Both the position numbers and the translations under genes were made by a program. Below are positions 35,766-47,385 of a DNA stretch of 64,000 nucleotides, in pieces; positions within the stretch are counted from its first letter, which is position 1; the number at the start of each line of letters is the position of its first letter. This DNA is from Pteria penguin (Eukaryota; Mollusca; Bivalvia; Pterioida; Pteriidae): positions 12,110,864 to 12,174,863 of the forward strand of contig CM068581.1 of NCBI GenBank assembly GCA_035048485.1. Reading direction: 5' to 3'. Below the pieces are notes generated by a model. It worked only from the letters and a program-made list of their open reading frames with translations. It made no database searches and had not been told where the DNA came from.

Positions 35766-36535
35766 TGCCGAAAAATTACTGATGTTGTCTTAAAAATTCT
35801 TGATCAGCACAATGTACCTTTAGCTCAGTTAATTTAAGCTAAACATAAACTAGTTTCAATAACCCGAGAAAGGAGTTGCAATAATGTTTTCAAATTTCGC
35901 GTAATAATATGTAGTTGTGACTACTTTACGATGTGTTTACCACCGACACCGTCGGATGTACTCGATTGTGTAATTCTCCGGACAAAGCATTTGTCTTGAT
36001 CTTGTATCGCTTGTTTTTATCGAGATATTTCAATTAAAGTTTTCCCCAACCTGTTCTAGAACTTTAGTTCTTTTTCACATATATGACAAATTTAAAGATC
36101 GATCTTCCCGCATTTCCTCTGATAATGAAAATGCAATATAAATATTTAGGTAAATGTTGTATGTTTCCAAATATAAATGATGTTAAAACATTATGAGAAT
36201 CGTGAATAAGATGGTTATTTAATGTCCCACTGTAAGGAATGTCGTTCCTTGGCTCAGCTTCGACTCGTGACAACAATGCAGTAAAACTTGTTGCCATGAA
36301 GTTGTCGATTGCACGTTCATTTCGGATACAAGCAATTGCAAACTCTTTGCCGTAAGATAGTATGAAGAGAGCAAATTTTATTAGCATTTTATACATAGGT
36401 ATAATGACGATGTAGTTGCAACAAAGACCTAATTTTTGCCCCCCCCCCCCCCCCCATTTTCCTGAAATCCTGAATCCGCCACTAAAATGGTAAAATGATT
36501 ACATACTTAAAATCAGCAAAGCCGACTCTCAGGAC
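35669..36535. mobile_element. 867-bp insertion splitting the LINE, with 9-bp direct repeats
   Basis: Bounded by ttttgagtc at 35660-35668 and 36536-36544. The ends carry ggcttcggtgaagcc and the reverse-oriented agcaaagccgactct, hinting at inverted ends. Inside are a minus-strand 110-codon frame (36064-36396) without recognised motif and a C-run plus ccgccact end resembling the hAT-like MITE (36436-36482). The class is not determined. Confidence 0.5.
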
Positions 36536-36544
36536 TTTTGAGTC

Positions 36545-37340
36545 CTTTGATGTTTGTGCTGCTATTTTTTTTTTCGTGCCAACTGAAAATTTGTTCCTAA
36601 ACAAAAAATTGTTCATAAATATAAAACCTAAATATTTATAACAATCAACGATTTCAATGATGTTATTTCTGAACTTAAAAGTTTGATTAGAGATACCCTG
36701 ACTTTAGAGATATCCTACCTTTCAAATATGTTGAATTTTGGTTTTTGAAATGTTAAAGAATTTCCACGTATCACAACAGTGGTAAACGTGTCAAGGTTGT
36801 GTTGAAAGTCAGCAGGGTTATCACTTTTCAGAAGTGTGTCATCAGCATAGAGTAATACGGTTACTGTTACGTAGAGTAATACGGTCATGGCACGTAGAGT
36901 AATACGGTCATTGTCACGTAGAGTAATACGATTATTGTCACGTAGAGTAATAAGCTTATTGTCACGTAGAATAATACGGTTAGTGTCACGTAGAGTAATA
37001 CTGTCATTGTCACGTAGAGTAATACGGTCATTGTCACGTAGAGTAATACGGTCATTGTCACGTAGAGTAAAACGGTCATGGTCAGGTAAAGTAATACGGT
37101 TATGGAATGTAGAGTAATACGTTTGTTGTCACGTAGAGTAATACGTTTATTGTCACGTAGAGTAATACGGTCATTGTCACGTAGAGTGATACAGTCATTG
37201 TCACGGAGAGTTCCAAAGGTAAACCTGCATGCACGGTACATTACAATGATTTTGTGACAAGTAAGTCTCTAGGTTATTCAAGAAGAGGTTGAACATTATC
37301 GGCGGAAAAATACAAATGAAGAAGGAAGTGATGAACTTTC
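36545..37340 (-). pseudogene. Decayed LINE reverse transcriptase containing the YADD box
   Basis: Read on the minus strand: PIMFNLFLNNLETYL (37230-37310; the family pattern is LSPilFnlfLNdLE), then the 24-bp minisatellite. Next is VTVLLYADDTLLKSDNPADF (YADD at 36838-36849), and after a one-base frameshift CDTWKFFNISKTKI. A stop-containing stretch follows, then EIVDCYKYLGFIF, and KKKIAAQTSK at the point where the insertion interrupts it. Order and spacing fit the palm of a non-LTR retrotransposon RT. It is broken by stops, frameshifts, a tandem array and an insertion, so inactive. The exact clade (CR1/Jockey/RTE-like) is not assigned. Confidence 0.8.
36850..37212. repeat. 24-bp minisatellite grown inside the LINE RT domain
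   Basis: About 15 units of cgtagagtaatacggtcatt followed by gtca. On the minus strand each unit encodes MTVLLYVT, the same residues that precede YADD in the host LINE (VTVLLYADD). The array's right-hand minus-strand end runs directly into the intact YADD codons. Confidence 0.9.
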
Positions 37341-37465
37341 CGTCTTCGTTTTGTTGTATGTATGTATGTGTGTATGTGTGCATGTGTGTATGTGTGTGTA
37401 TGTTTGTTTGTTTGTTTGTTTGTTTGTTTGTTTGTAGGTAGGTAGGTATGTATGTATGTATTGCC
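37341..37465. repeat. GTAT/GTGT/GTTT microsatellite
   Basis: Compound run including (GTTT)7. It sits at the upstream limit of the recognisable LINE. Confidence 0.95.
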
Positions 37466-38235
37466 ACAGCAGTCCTGTCCGCCAAACCGTGTCTTTGGAA
37501 AATCAATAAAAGAATAAAATTATATCTGGTTATACACTTCGTCGTATGACTTACTTTGGATATTAGGCATGCAGCAGATGATTTGCGTCATTGTGTGATG
37601 TGTCATCTGAAGACGTCATACTTATATTAATGGTAACAAACTATGATAACTTTTGTTGTCAGCGTTTTCGAATGGTTTATTCTGTCATTTGCGTCAATTA
37701 GCGCTGACGTAAACGTATCAGCAGCTCAATATAGCATACATTTATATGTAGCTCGCAAAAAAACTAAATAACGTTTTCTGGGTCGTTACATATTTAAGAT
37801 TTTTCTGGATGGCACTAAGAAAAGTTCGCTTGTAATGTAATAAATTAATGAAATATTATCAATGCGAAGAAATTCGGTGATAACTGTTTACATGTATCTA
37901 TCGAAACAGTAATACGCTACAGCGCCCGCTAGCAGTATCGATTTTGAAAGTGCCTTGTAAATTATATGATATTGTATTATTTGGGAATTTCTGGGACAGA
38001 TTTAATGATGAATTTTCTAATTCACTGAGTATCTAAATGACGCAGAACCTTTCCGTAAAATAAATTGTACCGATCATTTATTATGAATAAAGATGTCCAT
38101 GATTGTAGATTTGTAGATTTTCATTCATGTATTTTGAATAATGACCAGCATTAGAACAGTGTGTCGTCTGAATCTGTTGTGAGAGTTAATTGAATGCGTA
38201 TGTATAATGCCACCTGCTACTGTTTCTCTCTGCAG
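37466..38235. other. Intronic sequence without recognised feature
   Basis: AT-rich, ending in the acceptor-like tract of the candidate cassette exon. Confidence 0.5.
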
Positions 38236-38280
38236 ATTCTTACAACAGGTCAATGGCCGGCCAGTTTGTATAAACATGAG
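38236..38280 (+). CDS. Possible 45-nt cassette exon of the RasGRF-type gene
   Basis: A strong acceptor-like tract (tgtttctctctgcag, ending at 38235) is followed by 15 open codons, ILTTGQWPASLYKHE, and a donor-like GAG|GTAATT at 38281. Both edges are phase 0, exactly compatible with coding exons 1 and 2. Inclusion would insert 15 residues in the PH loop after EKQ without shifting the frame. Human RASGRF has no such insert, so if real it is an alternative or lineage-specific exon. Splice-like signals occur by chance in 55 kb, so this remains a candidate. Confidence 0.3.
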
Positions 38281-38495
38281 GTAATTCTACCATGCCACTT
38301 TATTCTAACATTTTCACTTCAACTTTTTATATTTAAAAGCTTCACTAACACGTTTTATTACATATTGTCTGACACATATTTGCATGAATATGAGACATGC
38401 ATTAGACATGAATGCTCTTACTATTTTACTATTTTCAAGATATCGTTTTACGAGGTGTTTTACGCATGATTAATGATTTTGTCTCCTTTTTATAC

Positions 38496-39475
38496 GCCCG
38501 TCGTAGACAGACGTGTTATGGTATGGCGTTGTGGGTCTGTGGGTTCTTGGGTCTGTAGGTCTGTCCGCACCTTGTTAATACGATACAGACCATACCGTTT
38601 AGGCTAAGACTTTCAAATTTTGTACACTTATTTCTTATCGCATGAGGACGAATCCTATTGATTTTCAACATTAAGGTGAAAGATCAAGGTTATTATTGGA
38701 GCAAATTTTTTAGAATGCAGCTTGAAACAAGATACAGACCAATCAGTTTATGCTAGAACTTTTTTAACTTTGCACACTATTTCTTATAAATAGAGGATGG
38801 GTCATAGTGTCATAGTCATAGGTCATAGTCAATTAGATTCTTGTCCAGGCTGTAACTTTTTACACCTTGCATGGATTTGAATAATATTTCACGGAATTGT
38901 TGCCCAGGAGCCAAGGGTGTGTCATGACCTAACTCAAAGGTAATATTTTCAAGGTCAAGGTCATAATGCATATGATGAGTAAATCTTTTTCTGAGCCATA
39001 ACTCTTTACCCCTAACACGGATTTGAATAATATTTCACAGAATTGTTGCACAGAACCCAAGAGTGTGTCATAACCTTACTGAAAACATGCTCATATGTGA
39101 TATGTCATGAACTTGAACCAAGGTAATATCTGCAAGGTCACGGTGTATATGAAGGGCAAATTTTTGTCCGATCCATAACTTTATACCCATTGCACAGATT
39201 TTAGTATTGTTTTTACAGAATTGTTGCCCAGAACCCAAAGATGTATCATGATCTTTACGCGAAGTCATACATGCAAGGGCAAGGTCACAGTGTATGATGT
39301 GTGAATCTTTGTCCACGGATTTGAAGAATATTTTACAGAATTGTTGCTCAAAACCCAAGGGTGTGTCATGACGTTGAACAATGCCATCTTGAGGTCCTGA
39401 ATAATAAGCATAGGGGGCATGTTTCCATACTTTCAAATTTCATCCCTTCAAACTAAGCGTTGCTGTTGTTTATTT
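38496..39475 (+). repeat. Dispersed repeat family D2 (tatacgcccgtcg start), long copy
   Basis: Starts tatacgcccgtcgtagacag and continues with cgatacagaccataccgttt, aggctaagactttcaaattt and repeated tcacagaattgttgccca, aaggtcaaggtca blocks. It ends near aaactaagcgttgctgttgt. The same start and interior occur at 47386 and, diverged, at 62690. It contains no ORF beyond shadows. Confidence 0.75.
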
Positions 39476-40729
39476 AAAAAAGAAATGAGAAATAAGTTAC
39501 AATCCTTATTATCTATACATCAAGATTTTATGCCGTTTATGAAAATTAACGTCGATCATTAATTTTTTTCTCCATAAATAATAAGAAATCCATACACAAG
39601 ATAATTTAACCTCATTGTGAAGTCATTTAAAAGTCATTTCTGTTACCTTTAGTAATCATTATCATGATACAATATTTATTCAGGGAATTAAAACGCCCAG
39701 TCTGTCCCCTGTTGTGTAAATTAGACGTTGTAATAAAGGCGTTATTATTCCTAATTCAGTGATTGTAAGCATTGTTAACACTAGCTTGACTTTGTAGGCA
39801 TGTACCTCATAATATCTAACTGAAAAGCACTTAAACAAATATGCATATGTCTGCTCTAGCTCATCATTATCTTTGCAATAACTGATACAATTATCTTAAA
39901 ATACGATTTGAGACAACTAGATTATTAATGAAACATTTTCTATTAGATATATGTCTTATTTGGGACTATATAGCATAATTAAATTCCCCCAAAAGCTCGA
40001 AACCTTGTTTAGATCGGCGAACATCAGAAAAAACTTGTGCTTTTTGTTTACATTTATTTATTATTGATTTTAATGTTAATTTGTGACATACCTCTAGAAT
40101 GGCATTTTGTTAGAATCCTATCTGGTCTATACTATTTATATCGATCGAACTATTGTAATTTACGAAATTGATTTCCGAATTATGAATTATCTTATTCAAT
40201 GATGTCTGAAATTGAACTTACTGATAATTCTCTGTGATATCTTGGGGTAATTATCATTTTGTTTGTAATAATATTAACAGATTTGTGAAGTTATACATAA
40301 CAATTAAGTGCAAAATAGAACGTGTTGTTTGTGCTGCTGTAGTTTTACCTGATTCCTCTCTTGAACATCCTATCGATTACAGTGAGGATATGCTAGCATG
40401 GGTCTATTACAAGTGATATCTGACTTGATATAACCACGTTACAGCTCTCGTGAGACGTGGATGGCAGAATTGCAGGTCGCACTTACACAAATGCGCTGAT
40501 CACCAAGTCTGGCATCATTAATACTTAATGACAACCGTGCTACTGCTAGCAATTGTTTTAATGGCAATACAAGCGGTATGCAACACATGTCGAACGCAGA
40601 ACAATTTTTACAATGGAATTGGCATATTTATAAAAAAATATTTTTATGGAAAAAAAATATAAAGATTATATTAGTCGAGTATATTTGTAGAAAGCATGGA
40701 CATTGAATACAACATTGATGTAATATACA
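39476..40729. other. Intronic sequence without recognised feature
   Basis: AT-rich. A 60-codon frame at 40234-40416 has no convincing motif. Confidence 0.5.
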
Positions 40730-43700
40730 TGTAGCGTGGTCCATGATGTAATATAGCATGGTCCAAGGCGCTGGTATCTAATACATGTAGCGTGGTCCAT
40801 GATGTAATATAGCATGGTCCAAGGCGCTGGTATCTAATACATGTAGTGTGGTCCATGATGTAATATAGCATGACCCAAGGTGCTGGTATCTAATACATGT
40901 AGCATGGTCTATGATGTAATATAACATGGTCCAAGGCGCTGGTATCTAATACATGTAGCGTGGTCCATGATGTAATATAGCATAGCCCAAGGCGCTGGTA
41001 TCTAATACATGTAGCGTGGTCCATGATGTAATATAGCATGGTCCAAGGCGCTGGTATCTAATACATGTAGCGTGGTCCATGATGTAATATAGCATGGTCC
41101 AAGGCGCTGGTACCTAATACATGTAGGGTGGTCCATGATGTAATATAGCATGGTCCAAAGCGCTGGTATCTAATACATGTAGCGTGGTCCATGATGTAAT
41201 ATAGCATGGTCCAAGGCGCTGGTATCTAATACATGTAGCGTGGTCCATGATGTAATATAGCATGGCCCAAGGCGCTGGTATCTAATACATGTAGCGTGGT
41301 CCATGATGTAATATAGCATGGTCCAAGGCGCTGGTATCTAAATACATGTAGCGTGGTCCATGATGTAATATAGCATGGTCCAAGGCGCTGGTATCTAATA
41401 CATGTAGCGTGGTCTATGATGTAATATAGCATGGTCCAAGGCGCTGGTATTTAATATATGTAGCGTGGTCCATGATGTAATATAGCATGGTCCAAGGCGC
41501 TGGTATCTAATACATGTAGCGTGGTCCATGATGTAATATAGCATGGACCAAGGCGCTGGTATCCAATACATGTAGCGTGGTCCATGATGTAATATAGCAT
41601 GGTCCAAGGCGTTGGTATCTAATACATGTAGCGTGGTCCATGATGTAATATAGCATGGCCCAAGGCGCTGGTATCTAATACATGTAGCGTGGTCCATGAT
41701 GTAATATAGCATGGTCCAGGGCGCTGGTATCTAATACATGTAGCGTGGTCCCTGATGTAATATAGCATGGTCCAAGGCGCTGGTATATAATACATGTAGC
41801 GTGGTCCATGATGTAATATAGCATGGTCCAAGGCGCTGGTATCTAATACATGTAGCGTGGTCCATGATGTAATATAGCATGGCCCAACGCACTGGTATCG
41901 AAAACATGTAGCGTGGTCCATGATGTAATATAGCATGGTCCAAGGCGCTGGTATCTAATACATGTAGCGTGGTCCATGATGTAATATAGCATGGTCCAAG
42001 GCGCTGGTATCTAATACATGTAGCGTGGTCCATGATGTAATATAGCATGGTCCAAGGCGCTGGTATCTAATACATGTAGCGTGGTCCATGATGTAATATA
42101 GCATGGCCCAAGGCCATGGTATCTAATACATGTAGCGTGGTCCATGATGTAATATAGCATGGTCCAAGGCGCTGGTATCTAATACATGTAGCGTGGTCTA
42201 TGATGTAATATAGCATGGTCCAAGGCGCTGGTATCTTATACATGTAGCGTGGTCCATGATGTAATATAGCATGGTCCAAGGCGCTGGTATCTAATACATG
42301 TAGCGTGGTCCATGATGTAATATAGCATGGTCCAAGGCGCTGGTATTTAATATATGTAGCATGGTCCATGATGTAATATAGCATGGTCCAAGGCCATGGT
42401 ATCTAATACATGTAGCGTGGTCCATGATGTAATATAGCATGGTCCAAGGCGCTGGTATCCAATACATGTAGCGTGGTCCATGATGTAATATAGCATGGTC
42501 CAAGGCGCTGGTATCTAATACATGTAGCGTGGTCCATGATGTAATATAGCATGGTCCAAGACGCTGGTATCTAAATACATGTAGCATGGTCCATGAAGTA
42601 ATATAGCATGGTCCAAAGCGCTGGTATCTAATACATGTAGCGTGGTCCATGATGTAATATAGCATGGCCCAAGGCGCTGGTATCTAATACATGTAGCGTG
42701 GTCCATGATGTAATATAGCATGGTCCAAGGCGCTGGTATCTAATACATGTAGCGTGGTCCCTGATGTAATATAGCATGGTCCAAGGCGCTGGTATATAAT
42801 ACATGTAGCGTGGTCCATGATGTAATATAGCATGGTCCAAGGCGCTTTGTATCTAATACATGTAGCGTGGTCCATGATGTAATATAGCATGGTCCAAAGC
42901 GCTGGTATCGAATACATGTAGCGTGGTCCATGATGTAATATAGCATGGTCCAAGGCCATGGTATCTAATACATGTAGCGTGGTCCATGATGTAATATAGC
43001 ATGGTCCAAGGCGCTGGTATCCAATACATGTAGCGTGGTCCATGATGTAATATAGCATGGTCCAAGGCGCTGGTATCTAATACATGTAGCGTGGTCCATG
43101 ATGTAATATAGCATGGTCCAAGACGCTGGTATCTAAATACATGTAGCATGGTCCATGAAGTAATATAGCATGGTCCAAAGCGCTGGTATCTAATACATGT
43201 AGCGTGGTCCATGATGTAATATAGCATGGCCCAAGGCGCTGGTATCTAATACATGTAGCGTGGTCCATGATGTAATATAGCATGGTCCAAGGCGCTGGTA
43301 TCTAATACATGTAGCGTGGTCCCTGATGTAATATAGCATGGTCCAAGGCGCTGGTATATAATACATGTAGCGTGGTCCATGATGTAATATAGCATGGTCC
43401 AAGGCGCTTTGTATCTAATACATGTAGCGTGGTCCATGATGTAATATAGCATGGTCCAAAGCGCTGGTATCGAATACATGTAGCGTGGTCCATGATGTAA
43501 TATAGCATGGTCCAAGGCGCTGGTATCTAATACATGTAGCGTGGTCCATGATGTAATATAGCATGGCCCAAGGCGCTGGTATCTAATACATGTAGCGTGG
43601 TCCATGATGTAATATAGCATGGTCCAAGGCGCTGGTATCTAATACATGTAGCGTGGTCTATGATGTAATATAGCATGGTTCAAGGTGCTGGTATCTAATA

Positions 43701-45490
43701 CATGTAGCGTGGTCCATAATGTAATATAGCATGGTCCAAGGCCCTGGTATCTAATACAAGTTGCGTGTTCCATGATGTAATATAGCATGGCCCAAGGCGC
43801 TGGTATCTAATACATGTAGCGTGGTCCATGATGTGATAAAGCATGGTTCAAGGTGCTGGCATCTAATACATGGAGCGTGGTCCATGATGTAATATAGCAT
43901 GGTCCAAGGTGCAGGTACCTAATACATGTAGCGTGGTCTATGATGTAATATAGCATGGTCCAAGGGGCTGGTATCTAATACATGTAGCGTGGTCCATGAT
44001 GTAATATAGCATGGTCCAAGGCGCTGGTATCTTATACGTGTAGCGTGGTCCATGATGTAATATAGCATGGTTCAAGGTGCTGGTATCAGATACATGTAGC
44101 GTGGTCCATGATGTAATATAGCAGGGTCCAAGGCGCTGGTATCTAATACATGTAGCGTGGTCCATGATGTAATATTGCATGGCCCAAGGCGCTGGTATCT
44201 AATACATGTAGCGTGGTCCATGATGTAATATAGCATGGTCCAAGGTGCTGGTAGCTAATACATGTAGCGTGGTCCATGATGTAATATAGCATGGTCGAAG
44301 GCGCTGGCATCTAATACATGTAGCGTGGTCCATGATGTAATATAGCATGGTTCAAGGCGCTGGTATCTAATACATGTAGCGTGGTCCATGATGTAATATA
44401 GCATGGTCCAAAGCGCTGGTATCTAATACATGTAGCGTGGTCTATAATGTAATATAGCATGGTTCAAGGTGCTGGCATCTAATACATGTAGCGTGGTCCA
44501 TGATGTAATATAGCATGGTCCAAGGCGTTGGTATCTAATACATGTAGCGTGGTCCATGATGTAATATAGCATGGCCCAAGGCGCTGGTATCTAATACATG
44601 TAGCGTGGTCCATGATGTAATATAGCATGGTCCAGGGCGCTGGTATCTAATACATGTAGCGTGGTCCCTGATGTAATATAGCATGGTCCAAGGCGCTGGT
44701 ATATAATACATGTAGCGTGGTCCATGATGTAATATAGCATGGTCCAAGGCGCTTTGTATCTAATACATGTAGCGTGGTCCATGATGTAATATAGCATGGC
44801 CCAAGGCGCTGGTATCGAAAACATGTAGCGTGGTCCATGATGTAATATAGCATGGTCCAAGGCGCTGGTATCTAATACATGTAGCGTGGTCCATGATGTA
44901 ATATAGCATGGTCCAAAGCGCTTGTATCGAATACATGTAGTGTGGTCCATGATGTAATATAGCATGGTCCAAGGCGCTGGTATCTAATAAATGGTGCGTA
45001 TTCCATGATGTAATATAGCATGGCCCAAGGCGCTGGTATTTAATACATGTAGCGTGGTCCATGATGTAATAAAGCATGGTTCAAGGTGCTGGCATCTAAT
45101 ACATGTAGCGTGGTCCATGATGTAATATAGCATGGTCCAAGGCGCAGGTACCTAATACATGTAGCGTGGTCTATGATGTAATATAGCATGGTCCAAGGGG
45201 CTGGTATCTAATACATGTAGCGTGGTCTATGATGTAATATAGCATGGTCCAAGGCGCTGGTATCTTATACATGTAGCGTGGTCCATGATGTAATATAGCA
45301 TGGTCCAAGGCGCTGGTATCTAATACATGTAGCGTGGTCCATGATGTAATATAGCATGGTCCAAGGCGCTGGTATTTAATATATGTAGCATGGTCCATGA
45401 TGTAATATAGCATGGTCCAAGGCCATGGTATCTAATACATGTAGCGTGGTCCATGATGTAATATAGCATGGTCCAAGGCGCTGGTATCTC
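40730..45490. repeat. 56-bp minisatellite (about 85 copies) with higher-order structure
   Basis: The unit contains tagcgtggtccatgatgtaa, tatagcatggtccaaggcgc and tggtatctaatacatg. It looks like an old internal duplication, since tagcgtggtccatg and tagcatggtccaag start its two halves. Blocks of ten units recur with the same private variants 562 bp apart (around 42400-42960 and 42960-43520). The block variants ccctgatg, ggtatata and gctttgtat reappear near 44640-44760. Minus-strand frames of 68-124 codons are shadows. Confidence 0.98.
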
Positions 45491-45614
45491 ATAGAAATAT
45501 TCTTTGACAGTATTAATATTATATTTAAAGAAAGATTTTTTGTTAATCAATCATTTCTTAAAGGTGCAGGAGAGGGGCACAAAAGACAAGCTTTTAGTAG
45601 TTCAGCTTTACTTG

Positions 45615-45618
<4 letters not shown>

Positions 45619-45707
<89 letters not shown>
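45619..45707. repeat. (TA)n(GT)n compound microsatellite
   Basis: TA run at 45619-45665 followed directly by a GT run. Confidence 0.98.
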
Positions 45708-45736
45708 ATTTGATGTAATCACATTTTGTCTCAAAG

Positions 45737-45875
45737 GCAGGTGTGGTTAAGCTTTCGGCTTGCGATGCAGATGATCAGAGTCATAATAGTTAAGAGGTTG
45801 GTATACCTCCTGCTTCCATGTCACTGTGACTGGAGACTTGTTGTAATCTAGGTAAAACACCAACCAACCAGCCAA
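45737..45875 (+). mobile_element. Decayed SINE, family 2
   Basis: Recognisable gcaggtgtggttaagc head, ttaagaggttggtatacctc and ctgcttccatgtc body, and gtaaaacaccaaccaaccag tail, with many substitutions and deletions including loss of box B. Confidence 0.75.
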
Positions 45876-46066
45876 CCTATTCTGGCTGAAAATATTCTAA
45901 TAACGATGTCTAGTTTACGTCATGATTACTAACAAGTTCTGTATTTTGACTAATTTCATTTTGTGTTACAGTTTTTGAACAAAACCCCTTCCTTATATAA
46001 ACTGAAACAGAACATACCATTCTTCAAACTGCCAATTTTCATAATTCAGAACGGTCAGTGAAGAAG

Positions 46067-46352
46067 ATTGATTGATTGGTTGGATATTGTTTTACGTCAC
46101 ACCACGAATATTTCACGTATATGCAGACGGCATCTGCCTGATGCATTGCATAGAAATTTATACCTTTGCAACGGACCCATCCGAAGCAGTGAGGGATCTT
46201 TTACGTGCCACGCCGCCTACCGTGACACGGGACCTCGGTTTTTACTGTCTCATCCGAAAGACACAACACCAGTGCACCCAGGGTGGGAGTCGAACCCGGG
46301 ACCTCTCGATCACGAGCAGAGCACCTTATCCACTAGGCCACACCGGCTTCAT
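46067..46352 (-). mobile_element. tRNA-headed SINE, family 1, variant head, 8-bp TSD
   Basis: On the minus strand it reads ccggtgtggcctagtggata, aggtgctctgctcgtgatcg and box B gggttcgactccca. The family middle domain follows, then gtgacgtaaaacaatatcc and an AATC tail. It is flanked by tgaagaag at 46059-46066 and 46353-46360. The head differs from the copies at 1762 and 15727 in the anticodon-arm region, while the middle is conserved. Confidence 0.88.
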
Positions 46353-46360
46353 TGAAGAAG

Positions 46361-47385
46361 AAAACCTTCGAGATACAAAATCCTGTGTGAGGGTGTGTCT
46401 GTGCGTGCATACGTATGTGAGGGTGTGTGTATCTGTGTGTGTGAAACTGGAATGCCTCTTCCCTCACCACCTTCCCATTCCTGACTGATGTTCATTGAAG
46501 GAATTCTTTATGTAAAACTATCTTCAATATCCAATATCTGTAGGTCTGCTATCCTGTATTGTTCCTATATTGATTATAGATTGATACCTCCATACTGAAA
46601 CTTATTTACTGAGAAATTTCCGTCTTGATTTGTTTATGACATGTGATAATTGAAGTACCTTATATCCTTTGTTTTACACCTATAGTATAAATCATTGAAT
46701 TCAATTGAGGGCTTCCTCCACATATATATCCACCAATGTGGTAATGGTTTGTGATACGGAGATTGTTGACCACCCTCGTCTCAGTGCTGTCAGAAGAAGA
46801 GTCCTCGGCGGCAGATTGTCAATTAACAGGAATACTTAAGTATGGAAAACTAGCAATTTACAAAGCTATGAAATTGATTCCTCTGTGATATACTTGTTTT
46901 GTGTTAAAATGGAGTGTACAACTGTCTGAATTCACCTATATTCTAGCACAAAGTGTTTTGTAGTGAATACCCCCCACTTCTTCCGCGTTCAAGCCTGTCG
47001 GTGAAATTGATATTGAAACAATTATCAAAGAAAAATTATTAGAAGTAAATATTTGTCCAAGCCTTTAATGATTGCTGGTGTAACTCTTTCTGCCAAAACA
47101 ACTGTCCGAAAATTCGTTCCAATTACGAAAAAGAAAGAAAGAAAAAAGAAAGGAAAGTTAGATAGGAACTTGAAATGAAGCATCTTCGCTGTATTTGGCG
47201 GGTAACTGTGCCAAATTAAACGAGTCCATTACAAGAGGGAAATTAGCAACACGAAAGTAAAGGAGCAAATCGATTCATATTACAACTGCGTATAAATATT
47301 GTGATAAAAAATTCAATTGCATTATCAACATATGGCTCCAATACTGCGAGTCTAGTAGCTACGCGTCTGCAGAACATTTCACAAA
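46361..47385. other. Intronic sequence without recognised feature
   Basis: GT-rich patch at 46388-46443. A short GC-richer patch near 46740-46815 is open in one frame but shows no motif or splice sites. Confidence 0.5.

Noticed and set aside
35700..35790. ttactttcttttcag tract as a RasGRF splice acceptor
   Set aside because: All three frames downstream close without a usable donor, and the tract lies in the insertion within the LINE.
36064..36396. 110-codon minus-strand ORF as an independent gene
   Set aside because: It falls within the insertion splitting the LINE. Composition looks protein-like but I recognise no domain, so it is only noted under that insertion.
40730..45490. CRISPR-like array
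   Set aside because: Units are directly tandem with no unique spacers. The genome is eukaryotic.
40671..45550. Many 68-124-codon minus-strand ORFs in the 56-bp array
   Set aside because: The same peptide repeats because the DNA repeats. 56 is not a multiple of three, so frames rotate and end in stops every few units.
46740..46815. GC-richer open patch as an exon
   Set aside because: No acceptor or donor of quality at its edges and no similarity to the RasGRF protein.
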